Positions 19,068 to 29,454 of a DNA stretch of 64,000 bases are shown in pieces. Numbering within the stretch: position 1 is the first letter of the stretch; each line of letters begins with the position of its first letter. Made by a program: the position numbers and the translations under genes. Where the stretch lies: contig NZ_OVCN01000007.1 in assembly GCF_900406815.1 (NCBI RefSeq), positions 97,183 to 161,182 of the forward strand. The letters run 5' to 3'. The notes beneath the pieces were generated by a model, which had not been told where the DNA came from, made no database searches, and worked only from the letters and a program-made list of their open reading frames with translations. The stretch comes from Acinetobacter haemolyticus. GTDB taxonomy: Bacteria; Pseudomonadota; Gammaproteobacteria; Pseudomonadales; Moraxellaceae.

Positions 19068-20579
19068 TTGAGTAAAAAAATACAATCCAATCGTGATGGC
19101 ATACAATTTCCGATACCGCCAGGAAGCAAAGTACCCAGCACAACTCAAACCGCAAAACAAATCCTTAAATCAGCGCTACAAAGTGTGGATTCGCCTTACG
19201 CCTCTAAACTCGTTACCGAAAAAAACTGGAGAAAAAACTATCCGGTTTATTTTCAGGAGTTGGTCAAAGCAGGCATCGAATCAGTCGATCACCCTATAAG
19301 AATTGCCCGAAGTGGATTGGAAACGGCCAAAGCCTCATTTAATTTTAGCCGTGCAGAACAAAATGATGCTTTAAGTCATGCCATGGCAAATATTAAAGAC
19401 CAACCATTTGAACGTTTTATTTTAAAAGGAACAGGTCGTCCAACCATTGAACCGTGGTTTATTCCTTATCATGGCAGAAAATTACAGGGCGATGCACTTC
19501 TAAAACAAATCGATCTGTGGGAACAACAACAGATCATCGAACCAAGTCACGCTAAGGCTTTGCGTTTACTCAATCAACATCCTGAATGGTTTGACTTATC
19601 GAAAAGAACCATGGTGCTATTTGGTGCAGGCTCCGAAGCAGGTCCTTTAAGCTGGTTAGCTAAATGGCGTGCCAATATTGTTGCTATTGATTTACCAAAC
19701 CCAGCGATTTGGGAAAAAATCACCAAAGTCGTTGAAAAAGGTAATGCCACTTTAATTGCACCTCAAATCTCTACAGCGAAGGATAAACCGCAGCTTGGCG
19801 CCAATTTACTTACTCAAACTCCAGAAATTGCTAACTGGTTAAATACTTTTACAGAAACGTTAGATTTAGCTGGAATTGCTTATTTAGATGGGGAAAAACA
19901 TGTCCGTGTTTCGATTGCAATGATCAGCATCATGGAACAAGTGAGTCAGCAAAAGCCTGATAGCAGCATCATGTTTATGCTTACGCCAACCGATATTTAT
20001 GCAATCCCTAAATCAGTCGTGCAATCGGTTCAAGATAAGATTAAACAACGCCCGATGGTGGAAAAGCTCCTGACCAAATCCATTCACAGCATTTCACTGA
20101 GCAACTTTTTTAAACCCAACTCGAAACAACTGATTAAATCGGACAATGGACAACAATATGGTATTTCTGACTGTATGGTGATCGAACAAGGTCCAAACTA
20201 TGCACTCGCAAAACGATTGCAACAATGGTTTGCGATCTCAGCACGCGCACGTGGTCAAAAAACCGTAATCAATATCGCTCCGTCAACCACAACTCATTCT
20301 GTTGTGAAAAATCCAATATTGAAAGCAGCTTTCTCAGGTGCAGATTTATTTCAGGTAGAAACCTTTAGTCCTGAAACAACCAATGCAATTATGGCGGCGC
20401 TTTGGGTGCATGATTTAAACAATCCTGAAAGCGCAACCAACCCGGAAAAAGTATTGGATCATCCGCTTGAGCTGATTATGGAAAATGCCAATCACGGCGG
20501 TTTATGGCATGTACCCTATTTGGCGAGAACAGCGTTGCCCTTTGCCGCCGCCTATGGCTGGGTCAGAGAGAAGTTTTAA
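19068..20579 (+). CDS. conserved protein of unknown function, 503 residues, TTG start
   Basis: I do not recognise this family. The frame is open for 503 codons. The TTG at 19068 has GGAG eight bases upstream and there is no in-frame ATG nearby, so I accept TTG. A hydrophobic strand with MVLFGAGSEAGP (about residues 183-194) followed by VVAIDLPNP-like NIVAIDLPNP looks like a Rossmann nucleotide-binding core. The C-terminal part has ARGQKTVINIAPSTTTHS and LIMENANHGGLWHVPYLART. No signal peptide or clear membrane helices are visible. It could be a dehydrogenase-like protein; neighbours give no pathway. Confidence 0.7.
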   Translation: MSKKIQSNRDGIQFPIPPGSKVPSTTQTAKQILKSALQSVDSPYASKLVTEKNWRKNYPVYFQELVKAGIESVDHPIRIARSGLETAKASFNFSRAEQNDALSHAMANIKDQPFERFILKGTGRPTIEPWFIPYHGRKLQGDALLKQIDLWEQQQIIEPSHAKALRLLNQHPEWFDLSKRTMVLFGAGSEAGPLSWLAKWRANIVAIDLPNPAIWEKITKVVEKGNATLIAPQISTAKDKPQLGANLLTQTPEIANWLNTFTETLDLAGIAYLDGEKHVRVSIAMISIMEQVSQQKPDSSIMFMLTPTDIYAIPKSVVQSVQDKIKQRPMVEKLLTKSIHSISLSNFFKPNSKQLIKSDNGQQYGISDCMVIEQGPNYALAKRLQQWFAISARARGQKTVINIAPSTTTHSVVKNPILKAAFSGADLFQVETFSPETTNAIMAALWVHDLNNPESATNPEKVLDHPLELIMENANHGGLWHVPYLARTALPFAAAYGWVREKF

Positions 20580-20619
20580 GGTCGATAAACATGTGCTTTA
20601 ACCGCCATGAAAAATTCAC

Positions 20620-20649
20620 TTGTAAATTTGCGTCATCGATTGCTAAAAT
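20620..20649 (+). promoter_or_regulatory. candidate sigma-70 promoter for the outer-membrane protein transcript
   Basis: TTGTAA (20620-20625) and TAAAAT (20644-20649) with an 18-base spacer. It would start a transcript about 215 bases before the coding region, which makes room for the leader peptide and hairpin described next. Confidence 0.4.
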
Positions 20650-20678
20650 CCGCGCAATTCATTTTAAGGGGCCTCATT

Positions 20679-20726
20679 GTGAGTACTTGTTCTAGCAACA
20701 GTTGTAGTCGGTTTATTCTCGTCTAG
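20679..20726 (+). CDS. possible Cys-rich leader peptide
   Basis: A 15-codon frame MSTCSSNSCSRFILV begins with GTG and has AAGGGG about seven bases upstream. Its TAG stop codon touches the first base of the hairpin at 20726-20769. Position and structure are those of a translated leader. There is no proof of translation, and short frames arise by chance. Confidence 0.4.
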   Translation: MSTCSSNSCSRFILV

Positions 20727-20769
20727 TATCCACAAAAGCTCTTTTCTCAAGACCTTTCCTTGTGGATAC
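20726..20769 (+). promoter_or_regulatory. leader hairpin upstream of the outer-membrane protein
   Basis: Perfect 10-base arms GTATCCACAA (20726-20735) and TTGTGGATAC (20760-20769) flank a 24-base loop. It sits between the short Cys-rich frame and the gene at 20873. The rest of the gap 20580-20872 shows nothing else clear. Confidence 0.5.
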
Positions 20770-20872
20770 AAGGCAAGGTCATCTGTATCTTTCTCACGTC
20801 TGTTTTATTTATCTACGATCTAATCGGATAACAAGCACTCACATTCGCCCTTCAGCACCAGGAGTGATGTGT

Positions 20873-21580
20873 ATGTTCAAATTCAAAAATCAATTATCAA
20901 AACTCGTTCTCAGTGTCACTGCACTGTCGATCAGTATGCAACTTTTTGCAGGGCGACCAATGCATGTAGATGATGCATCAGTGGTCGATGCAAAAAGCTG
21001 CCAACTCGAGATGTGGATGGAAAAACATGCTTCTGATCAAGAGTTCTGGAGCGTTCCAGCTTGTAATCTAGGTTCTAATTTCGAACTCGCCTTGGGTATG
21101 GGACGCACGGATACATATCAAGCAGACCCGAAAAATTATGCAGTTCTACAAGCCAAGACATTACTAAAAGCATTAGAAACAAATAGTTGGGGAATAGGCT
21201 TGGTCACTGGTAGTCAGTTCAATGTAAATGATTCGACTGATCAGATTTGGTACATCTCTGTTCCAGTCAGCCTATCCACTATGGATGATGCTTTTATTGT
21301 GCATGCTAATCTTGGCTGGTCACATGAAAAACAAGATCATCGGAACTTTTTCACTTGGGGAGTGGGCAGTGAAATGCAGGTTGCTCCGCGCCTCGCACTC
21401 ACGACCGAGTTATATGGCAATGATCGCAAAGAATCATTCGTACAAACAGGTTTTCGTTATATGTTGCGCAAGGATGGTATTCAACTTGATACAAGCTATG
21501 GAAAACAATTACAAAGAAGCAAGCAAAGTGATTTCTTCTCACTTGGGCTTGTTTTATATAGTTCAGCCTTGCTTCCATAA
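20873..21580 (+). CDS. secreted protein, probably an outer-membrane beta-barrel
   Basis: A 235-residue protein starting at MFKFKNQLSKLV, chosen because AGGAG lies eight bases upstream and it gives a clean signal peptide ending around MQLFAG. A longer frame from a GTG at 20762 reads through the leader hairpin and is not used. The mature part alternates polar and hydrophobic residues with aromatic girdles, as in small beta-barrels (ELALGMGR, TWGVGSEMQV, FVQTGFRYML, FFSLGLVLYSS). Two Cys (KSCQLEMW, VPACNLG) could form a disulfide. No known family recognised. A role in metal or solvent response is only a guess from the Cys-rich leader. Confidence 0.65.
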   Translation: MFKFKNQLSKLVLSVTALSISMQLFAGRPMHVDDASVVDAKSCQLEMWMEKHASDQEFWSVPACNLGSNFELALGMGRTDTYQADPKNYAVLQAKTLLKALETNSWGIGLVTGSQFNVNDSTDQIWYISVPVSLSTMDDAFIVHANLGWSHEKQDHRNFFTWGVGSEMQVAPRLALTTELYGNDRKESFVQTGFRYMLRKDGIQLDTSYGKQLQRSKQSDFFSLGLVLYSSALLP

Positions 21581-21666
21581 TTTATAAAATCGCCTTAGGA
21601 GTATTTTTCGCTTATTAACAGCAAAAACATAAGACAATGAAATATGCTTCTAAAAATATCATTTCA

Positions 21667-21712
21667 TGATCAATAAGACACATTTTCATTGCAAAATGTC
21701 TTAAATTGATCA
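21667..21712. promoter_or_regulatory. long interrupted palindrome upstream of the PhaC-like gene
   Basis: Outer arms TGATCAATAAGAC (21667-21679) and GTCTTAAATTGATCA (21698-21712), with two extra bases on the right arm, enclose an 18-base loop. It sits about 100 bases before the PhaC-like gene. It could be an operator or an RNA hairpin. Confidence 0.45.
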
Positions 21713-21809
21713 TTTTGGAATATAAGTTAAGCAAATGAGTCACTGAGCTATGTTCTTTTTTCTTCTAATATGCGGCTATTCCATCGCAACCTTAGAGTTT
21801 TAGGTTCCA

Positions 21810-22955
21810 ATGACTCAATTGCCAAAAGTTAAACGTAATTTGCTTAGTTTCCAAGCTGCACAGAAAATACTGCATAGTCGCACAAGTCAACGTACGCAAC
21901 ATGTATTTACTAATGCCGCAGATCGTATTTTAAGAGGACATCAACTGGTTTTATCAGGAAAAACACCTTTTAATGTCGTTTACCAACGTGAAATCATAAG
22001 CTTACGTCACTACACTGCACATTCAGATCAACCACCTAAACATCGTATTCCTTTAGTGATCGTGCCTCCATTGGCTGCGAATATGTTGATTTATGATCTA
22101 TTCCCTCATCGAAGTCTGGTTCGTCATTTCCTAGCTCAAGGATTTGATGTTTATCTGATTGATTGGGGTAATCCGAGCATACGTCAAGCTAAATATAACC
22201 TTGGCACCTATGTAAAGACGTTCATGCCTGATTTTATTAAAAAAATCCGAGAACATAGTGGCCAACAACAACTTTCTCTTTACGGATGGAGTTTAGGGGG
22301 TGCCCTCTCTCTATGCTATACCGCCCTTTTTAAAGACAAAAATATCCAAAACCTAATGATCTTAGCGTCTCCGATTAACACACATAAATCGGGTTATATG
22401 GGCAAGTTCTATCAACGTCTTACTATCCCAGCAAAATGGATTCGCAATAATACCAACTTTCGTATCCGACAGATTCCAAGTCGTGTCTTTCATATCCATG
22501 GCTGGCAAAATACGCTAGGTTTTAAGCTCACCGATCCTATCGGAAATGTAAAAAACTATTGGGAACTTTTAAGAAATCTGAATGATCGTCAATTCGTGAT
22601 CAATCATGCAACCTCGAGTTCCTTCGTTGATAATATGTTGGCTTATCCTGGTGGTGTCATGCGCGATATCATTATACGCTTCTGGATAGACAATGAATTA
22701 TCGACAGGACGGGTTCAATTTGGTGATCAAGTTGCAGACCTGAAAGATATTGATTGTTCAGTCCTCGCAATTGGTGGAGATACCGACATTATTGTTACAG
22801 CCGAAGCCGTACGCCCGTTAATGGATCTGATTAGCAGTAAAGATAAACAGTTCAAAATCGTAGCGGGTGGGCATATGGGATTGGTATCAGGCAATCAAGC
22901 TCCACAAGCAGTTTGGCCAGTGATCGACCAATGGTTAGCTGAACGCTCTGATTAA
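21810..22955 (+). CDS. PhaC-like alpha/beta hydrolase with Ser nucleophile
   Basis: A 381-residue alpha/beta-fold protein related to class I/III polyhydroxyalkanoate synthase PhaC. PPLAANMLIYDL, FDVYLIDWGNPS and VLAIGGDTDIIV are family blocks, and GGHMGLVSG carries the C-terminal catalytic His. The nucleophile elbow is GWSLGG with Ser161; true PHA synthases have Cys there (G-x-C-x-G). It also lacks the long N-terminal domain of class I enzymes and no phaA, phaB or phaE is near. I infer a hydrolase or acyltransferase, not a polymerase. A palindrome precedes it and a hairpin follows. Confidence 0.82.
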   Translation: MTQLPKVKRNLLSFQAAQKILHSRTSQRTQHVFTNAADRILRGHQLVLSGKTPFNVVYQREIISLRHYTAHSDQPPKHRIPLVIVPPLAANMLIYDLFPHRSLVRHFLAQGFDVYLIDWGNPSIRQAKYNLGTYVKTFMPDFIKKIREHSGQQQLSLYGWSLGGALSLCYTALFKDKNIQNLMILASPINTHKSGYMGKFYQRLTIPAKWIRNNTNFRIRQIPSRVFHIHGWQNTLGFKLTDPIGNVKNYWELLRNLNDRQFVINHATSSSFVDNMLAYPGGVMRDIIIRFWIDNELSTGRVQFGDQVADLKDIDCSVLAIGGDTDIIVTAEAVRPLMDLISSKDKQFKIVAGGHMGLVSGNQAPQAVWPVIDQWLAERSD

Positions 22956-22971
22956 TAGTTCGCTTAACTTT

Positions 22972-23001
22972 AGGTTGTTGCTTTCATAAAAGTAACAACC
23001 T
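22972..23001. terminator. hairpin between the PhaC-like gene and the MHYT gene
   Basis: Arms AGGTTGTT (22972-22979) and AACAACCT (22994-23001) with inner pairing CTTT/AAAG. It lies between converging genes; the T-tract is weak. Confidence 0.5.
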
Positions 23002-23016
23002 TATCTCACATACAAC

Positions 23017-25080
23017 TTAAGCAAAGTGTTGTTTTCGATGTAAAACTAAACCATCAACATTGACAGGAAGACCCAACAGATAACCTTGTAATTGATGACA
23101 ACCTAATTTGGTTAAAATATCTGCTTGTTGCTGAGTTTCTACACCTTCTGCCGTCACAGTTAAACCTAGTTTTGTGGCGAGATGAATAATACTTTCTAAA
23201 ATCGCTTCTTCTTTGGAATTTGGCTGTAAGTCCGTAATAAAACCCCGATCAATTTTAAGTTCATCCACAGGCAAATCTTTTAAATAGAGAAAACTCGAAT
23301 ACCCCGTTCCAAAATCATCAATTGCAATACGAATACCTAGTTGACGTAAGCGCTCCAAGGTTCGAACACTCGAATCAATATGATGCATAGCAGTTGATTC
23401 TGTAATTTCTAAGATTAAATTGTGAGGGTTAATCTGGTATTTTGCGATCAACTGCTCAAGTACACTAAATAACTTTTTGTTTTCAAACTGTAGGGCGGAT
23501 AAATTTACCGCGATCGGATAAAATAGACTGTTACTTTGTTCCCACTTCTGAATTTGCTGACAAGCTTGCTCTAACGCCCAATAACCCATTGGAATGATCA
23601 GTCCGGTTTTTTCGGCACCATCAATAAACATCTGCGGTGTTAATAGTCCTAAGCTTGGATGTTTCCATCGAATCAAAGCCTCGACACCACAGACTTCATA
23701 ATTTGCTGTAAATTTAGGTTGATAAAAAAGTACAAATTGCTGCTCATCCACAGCCTTATATAAATCATTGATTAGTTTTGATTGGCTACGGACATCTTGT
23801 TGATCAGACATCGCATGGAACATCGTATATGTATTCCGCCCCTGATCTTTGGACGTTAGCATGGCGATATCTGCATTAATCAGGAGATCTTGTATATTGC
23901 GACCATGCTCAGGGTAGATCGCGATCCCCAAGCTGGCTGAGATATTAATATCTTTACCTGCAATCAGATAGGTTTCTTGAATATGATGCAAAATCTCATC
24001 TGCAAATTTCATAGCCTCCGTACTATCGGTATTTTCTGAGATGAGAACAAATTCATCCCCCCCAATACGAAACAGCCGCTGATTTGCATTCAGCTTCGTT
24101 TTCAAACGATGCGCCATTTGAATCAAGAGTTGATCACCCATATGATGCCCAAATGCATCATTCACCGATTTGAAACGATCTAAATCGATATAGAAAAAAG
24201 CGACTTTTTGGTTATGTAAATGGTGAAGCGGGAAAATGACTTCTGCATAGTCAGTTAAAAACAGACGATTGGGTAATTTAGTTAACGAGTCATGCAATGA
24301 TTGTGTCGCAAGCTCTTTATTAATCAGCATAAGCTGTTGATTACGTTGCTCCAAACGGGCTTCTAATACCGCCACAGCAAACCCTGCAACAAAGACCAAA
24401 CTTGCAATAAAAATAATCGTAAATAATAAAATACTTTGTTCGGTTTGTGCTGGTGTACCAATATCAAAGAGGCTTTCGTTAAAATAAGTGGCAGCCATAC
24501 CCGTATAATGCATACCGACGATACTGAACGCCATGAGCAGAGCAACAAAGGCCTTTAAAGCAGCACGGTGACTGACTGCTACCTTATACTTAAAGACAAA
24601 GAAGAAACTTAAACCAGAACCACTAATCGCAATTAAAATCGAGCAAATGACCATCAATGGATCATAATACATTTCATGATAATCAACCGTAAGAGCCGTC
24701 ATACCAGTATAGTGCATGCCTGATATGCCTAAGCCCATAAAGACTGCACCCAAGATTAAACGAGCAGTCGGCAAGGTAGGTCGAGTGGTTAACCAAACCG
24801 CAAAAATAGATGCAACAGCGCCTATCAGATATGACAATACAGTCAAACCAATATCAAAGTGATATCCCTGTGGCAAATGGCTTGCCAGCATTCCCACGAA
24901 ATGCATTGACCATATCGCTAATCCTAAGATTAGACCACTCGCGATTAAAATGCTCTTCTCAAACTTTTTATAAGCAGCTTTAAAAACGAGTTCTTCCATC
25001 GAAACTGCAGCATAACATGTTACCACTGCAACCAGAATGGAAACGAGGACCAATGTGTTATCGTAATCAACGTGTACCAT
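23017..25080 (-). CDS. MHYT-GGDEF-EAL cyclic-di-GMP protein
   Basis: An inner-membrane signalling protein of 687 residues. Seven membrane segments (about 1-245) carry three MHYT motifs: SMHFVGM, GMHYTGM and GMHYTGM, proposed to bind copper or a gas ligand. A GGDEF domain with intact RIGGDEF (about 340-345) follows, then an EAL domain with VEALIRW (about 465) and the catalytic DDFGTGYSS and ITEST blocks, so both cyclase and phosphodiesterase activity are possible. ATG at 25080 with GGAAG upstream. Transcribed alone and converges with the PhaC-like gene. Confidence 0.92.
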   Translation of the reverse strand: MVHVDYDNTLVLVSILVAVVTCYAAVSMEELVFKAAYKKFEKSILIASGLILGLAIWSMHFVGMLASHLPQGYHFDIGLTVLSYLIGAVASIFAVWLTTRPTLPTARLILGAVFMGLGISGMHYTGMTALTVDYHEMYYDPLMVICSILIAISGSGLSFFFVFKYKVAVSHRAALKAFVALLMAFSIVGMHYTGMAATYFNESLFDIGTPAQTEQSILLFTIIFIASLVFVAGFAVAVLEARLEQRNQQLMLINKELATQSLHDSLTKLPNRLFLTDYAEVIFPLHHLHNQKVAFFYIDLDRFKSVNDAFGHHMGDQLLIQMAHRLKTKLNANQRLFRIGGDEFVLISENTDSTEAMKFADEILHHIQETYLIAGKDINISASLGIAIYPEHGRNIQDLLINADIAMLTSKDQGRNTYTMFHAMSDQQDVRSQSKLINDLYKAVDEQQFVLFYQPKFTANYEVCGVEALIRWKHPSLGLLTPQMFIDGAEKTGLIIPMGYWALEQACQQIQKWEQSNSLFYPIAVNLSALQFENKKLFSVLEQLIAKYQINPHNLILEITESTAMHHIDSSVRTLERLRQLGIRIAIDDFGTGYSSFLYLKDLPVDELKIDRGFITDLQPNSKEEAILESIIHLATKLGLTVTAEGVETQQQADILTKLGCHQLQGYLLGLPVNVDGLVLHRKQHFA

Positions 25081-25606
25081 AAAGGACTTCCATGATTATT
25101 CAGTACTTTTTTTTATTTACGGAGCAATATGCTCAAAAACCAGAACGATCCTTCACACCCCAAAAAGCCATGAAATACAATTCATAAACTTTTTGTAACA
25201 ATAACATCATCTAGCATAAGGTCAAGCCTTTTTCACTTTATAAATCAATAGAATATAAACATAGAATTATTTCACCCCAATGAAAACTCAGTTCTAATCC
25301 ATTCTATTTCTTTATAAACAGACTCATCTATACTAAATTTTAATCGCTCTCTTCCTTTTACAATCTATTTAAATTGCACAATTCGCTGGAACTATGCAAG
25401 CTTTTTTGTCTTAATCATTGATTTTGTTTACTCGCATGCAAGGTATGAACGAAGAATAACAAAGTATGAGAAGCATCGCTTCGTAAGGTCCGTGCACAAG
25501 TGTGAAGCCAGACTTCACTAAAGCACGTAATAACCATTATTTTTCCCATAAAAAAACCCACTCAAATAGAGTGGGTCTTTGCATTCAAATCAATTGATCC
25601 GAGAAA
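25081..25606. other. 526-base gap between ilvC and the MHYT gene
   Basis: No gene is seen. It holds the MHYT-gene promoter region, two compact hairpins (GAAGC-ATC-GCTTC near 25470-25482 and CGTGC...GTGAAG-CCAGA-CTTCAC...GCACG at about 25491-25527), and the ilvC terminator. The hairpins could mark a repeat or a small RNA, but there is no direct evidence. Confidence 0.5.
25556..25576 (-). terminator. ilvC terminator
   Basis: Arms ACCCACTC and GAGTGGGT with loop AAATA, followed on the minus strand by a run of seven T. It ends the ilv operon. Confidence 0.85.
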
Positions 25607-26635
<1,029 letters not shown>

Positions 26636-26731
26636 CTAAAATTTTTGTCATTTCCCTTGTTGTTTTACAAGGACAGATTTGGTCGCCCCCAATTTTGGCA
26701 TTGCTTCAACCAAAATTGGGAGAAATATATA

Positions 26732-27223
26732 CTAAATTGTTAGAACTTTTTCGCCACGCGCGATGCCTGAAACACCTGAACGTACAACTTCTAAGATGGT
26801 ATTTTCAGCCAATGCGTCTATGAAACCATCAATCTTGTCTGTTGTACCCGCGATTTGAATCGTATAAGTGGTTGGCGTTACATCAACGATTTGAGCACGG
26901 AAGATATCGGCAGTACGCTTAATTTCAGCACGTGCTGCACCTAAAGCTTTCACTTTAATCAACATCAGTTCACGTTCAATATGTGCGCCTTCTGACAAAT
27001 CTACCACTTTTACCACTTCAACTAATTTGTTGAGTTGTTTAGTGATTTGCTCAATTTTATGATCATCACCATAAGTGGTTAACGTTAGACGAGATAAAGT
27101 TTCATCTTCAGTAGGTGCCACGTTTAACGTTTCAATGTTATAGCCACGTTGACTAAACAAACCTACAAGACGAGAAAGCGCACCAGCCTCGTTTTCAACG
27201 AGTACAGAAATAATATGTCTCAT
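26732..27223 (-). CDS. ilvH: acetolactate synthase small (regulatory) subunit
   Basis: A 163-residue regulatory subunit that gives valine feedback inhibition. An N-terminal ACT domain (RHIISVLVENEAGALSRLVG) and a C-terminal ALS_ss_C domain are recognisable. The start codon shares one base with the ilvI stop (TAATG, 27223), so translation is coupled. Normal length for the family. Confidence 0.96.
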   Translation of the reverse strand: MRHIISVLVENEAGALSRLVGLFSQRGYNIETLNVAPTEDETLSRLTLTTYGDDHKIEQITKQLNKLVEVVKVVDLSEGAHIERELMLIKVKALGAARAEIKRTADIFRAQIVDVTPTTYTIQIAGTTDKIDGFIDALAENTILEVVRSGVSGIARGEKVLTI

Positions 27224-28947
27224 TATGTACGCTCCCCTTTACCTAACCACATATCCTTCATCGATTGACCCGCAACTAACATTGGGTAAACATGCTCTGT
27301 ACGATCAACCATGACATTAATGAATACACATTTGTCATTGATCGCCATCGCTTCACCAAGCTTAGATTCCAACTCATCTGCATGGTTAATCTGGATACCT
27401 ACATGACCATAAGCTTCCATGAGCTTGGCAAAGTCAGGTAATGAATCCACATAAGAACTTGAATGACGTCCTTCATAGTTCATATCTTGCCACTGCTTAA
27501 CCATTCCCAAGGCTTGGTTGTTTAAGCATAGAATTTTCACATTTAAGCCGTATTGCTTACATGTCGATAATTCTTGGATACACATCTGAATCGATGCTTC
27601 ACCAGTGATACAAACGACTTGTTGGTCAGGGAATGCAAGCTTTGCAGCCATGGCATAAGGTAAGCCCACGCCCATCGTTCCAAGACCACCAGAGTTAATC
27701 CATTGACGAGGACGCTTATATTTATAGTAGTTGGCACCAAACATTTGGTGTTGACCCACGTCAGAAGTAATGATTGCTTCACCATTGGTCACACGATCTA
27801 ATGCCTCAACCACTTGCTGAGGTTTCATTACACCATTTTGACCTTCTTCATAACGCAAGCCATGAACTTTACGCCACTCATTAATTTGAGACCACCATGC
27901 CGCAATCGCTTCAGGGTTTGGCTTAGATACGTTCATTTGCTTCAATTGAACCAGCATTTCTTGGAGTACTGGCTCTACAGCACCCACGATTGGGATGTGC
28001 GCCATAATCGTCTTAGAAATCGTCGCTGGATCCACATCGATATGGATGACTTTAGCATTCAAACAGAATTTTGCAGGATTATTGGTTACACGGTCATCGA
28101 AACGCGCACCGATTGCTAAAATCACATCAGCATTGTGCATCGCCATGTTGGCTTCATATGTACCATGCATCCCTAACATACCCACAAATTGTGGATCGTT
28201 ACCCGGGAATGCACCTAATCCCATCAAGGTATTGGTTACAGGATAACCTAAGAGGTGTGCAAGCTCAGTCAATAGACCAGAAGCATTTCCTTGTACAACG
28301 CCACCACCCGTATAGATGATTGGGCGTTTAGCAGAAATCAATTCATCGATTGCTTTACGAATTTGACCTGAATGACCGCGTGAAGGTGGCTGGTAAGAGC
28401 GCATTTTCACTTTTTCTGGGTATTCATAAGCAAATTTTTCTGCTGGATTTGTCGCATCTTTTGGAATATCAACCACAACTGGACCAGGACGGCCAGAAGA
28501 CGCGATATAGAATGCTTTCTTAATAATTGCAGGAATTTCGCTAGCGTGACGCACTTGGAAACTGTGTTTTACGATTGGGCGTGAAATACCCACCATATCA
28601 GTTTCTTGGAATGCATCTTCACCAATTAAATGACTTGCAACCTGACCAGACAAAATCACCATTGGGATTGAGTCCATATAGGCAGTAGCAATTGGTGTGA
28701 CTGTGTTGGTTGCACCTGGACCAGAAGTCACCAGTACAACACCTGTCTTGCCTGTTACGCGCGAGTAAGCATCGGCCATATGACCTGCTGCTTGTTCATG
28801 ACGTACGAGGTAATGATTGATTTTGTCTTGTTGAAATAGCGCGTCATAAATATGTAAAACTGCGCCGCCTGGATAACCAAAAACATGCTCTACGCCTTCG
28901 TCCGCAAGGGCGCGAACGAGCATTTCACCACCAGATAAAAGTTCCAA
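27223..28947 (-). CDS. ilvI: acetolactate synthase large (catalytic) subunit
   Basis: A 574-residue ThDP enzyme that condenses pyruvate to acetolactate or with 2-ketobutyrate. GYPGG and the ThDP-activating Glu51 ([13 protein letters not shown]) open the PYR domain; [14 protein letters not shown] and GMVKQWQ lie in the ThDP-Mg domain. The start is a TTG at 28947, with AGGGTG eight bases upstream, and the protein begins [16 protein letters not shown] as in related genes. It is first in the operon and coupled to ilvH. A 27-base hairpin lies about 20 bases before the start codon. Confidence 0.97.
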   Translation of the reverse strand: MELLSGGEMLVRALADEGVEHVFGYPGGAVLHIYDALFQQDKINHYLVRHEQAAGHMADAYSRVTGKTGVVLVTSGPGATNTVTPIATAYMDSIPMVILSGQVASHLIGEDAFQETDMVGISRPIVKHSFQVRHASEIPAIIKKAFYIASSGRPGPVVVDIPKDATNPAEKFAYEYPEKVKMRSYQPPSRGHSGQIRKAIDELISAKRPIIYTGGGVVQGNASGLLTELAHLLGYPVTNTLMGLGAFPGNDPQFVGMLGMHGTYEANMAMHNADVILAIGARFDDRVTNNPAKFCLNAKVIHIDVDPATISKTIMAHIPIVGAVEPVLQEMLVQLKQMNVSKPNPEAIAAWWSQINEWRKVHGLRYEEGQNGVMKPQQVVEALDRVTNGEAIITSDVGQHQMFGANYYKYKRPRQWINSGGLGTMGVGLPYAMAAKLAFPDQQVVCITGEASIQMCIQELSTCKQYGLNVKILCLNNQALGMVKQWQDMNYEGRHSSSYVDSLPDFAKLMEAYGHVGIQINHADELESKLGEAMAINDKCVFINVMVDRTEHVYPMLVAGQSMKDMWLGKGERT

Positions 28948-28968
28948 CGTGATTCACCCTAGTGTTTG

Positions 28969-28995
28969 CACAATTTATGGAATACATAAATTGTG
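28969..28995 (-). promoter_or_regulatory. hairpin in the ilvI leader
   Basis: Perfect 11-base arms CACAATTTATG/CATAAATTGTG with loop GAATA, 22 bases before the TTG start of ilvI. Its place is right for control of ilvI expression (operator or leader structure); no Ile/Val/Leu-rich leader peptide was found. Confidence 0.5.
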
Positions 28996-29454
28996 TATCA
29001 TTCATTAATTTATGCACTTTTTATAAGTGTGCATATTCTACTCGTTTTTGCTGCAATAGGAAAAATTTTCTGACTCATCAGCCGTATAAGCTGTTATTAC
29101 ATCTCGAATCAAAATATGTTGGGATAAACATATTTCAAAAAATCATTCTCTCGGCTAGAAAGAATGTCCATTGCAAGCCATGTTATTTATTCGAAGGGTG
29201 ATCAAATAAACACATATAAAACTAAAGCAAGCATTTTTGTTGCTTTCCTGCACAAAGTCAAGATTAAAGGAACAGATTTTATATAATATTTTTTAGCTGT
29301 TGTTTTTTTAAGCATTGCCTTAATAAAAATATCCGCATATTCAAATGAGTTTTATTTCAATTATTGTGCTTTTGGTATTTATAAATTCCAGTTAAAGTAT
29401 TTATTTTAAAGATTTAACAACTGTTCGAATCAAATCATCTTGGGGAAAATGACA
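28996..29454. other. A/T-rich gap between ilvI and the DUF4124 gene
   Basis: No gene is supported. An imperfect inverted repeat TATGCAC...GTGCATA near 29011-29035 and AAAGCAA...TTGCTTT near 29224-29246 are the only structures seen. It holds two divergent promoter regions. Confidence 0.45.

Noticed and set aside
18939..19160. 73-codon minus-strand frame before the 503-residue gene
   Set aside because: Overlaps the start of the better-supported plus-strand gene; no ribosome site.
20504..20695. 63-codon frame over the end of the 503-residue gene
   Set aside because: Overlaps the real gene in another frame and reads through the promoter; no start site support.
21810..22955. True PHA synthase (phaC)
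   Set aside because: Nucleophile is Ser in GWSLGG, no phaA/B/E/P neighbours, and the N-terminal domain is short.
28962..29201. 79-codon frame on the plus strand in the ilvI leader
   Set aside because: No ribosome site, crosses the ilvI hairpin, composition of non-coding A/T-rich DNA.
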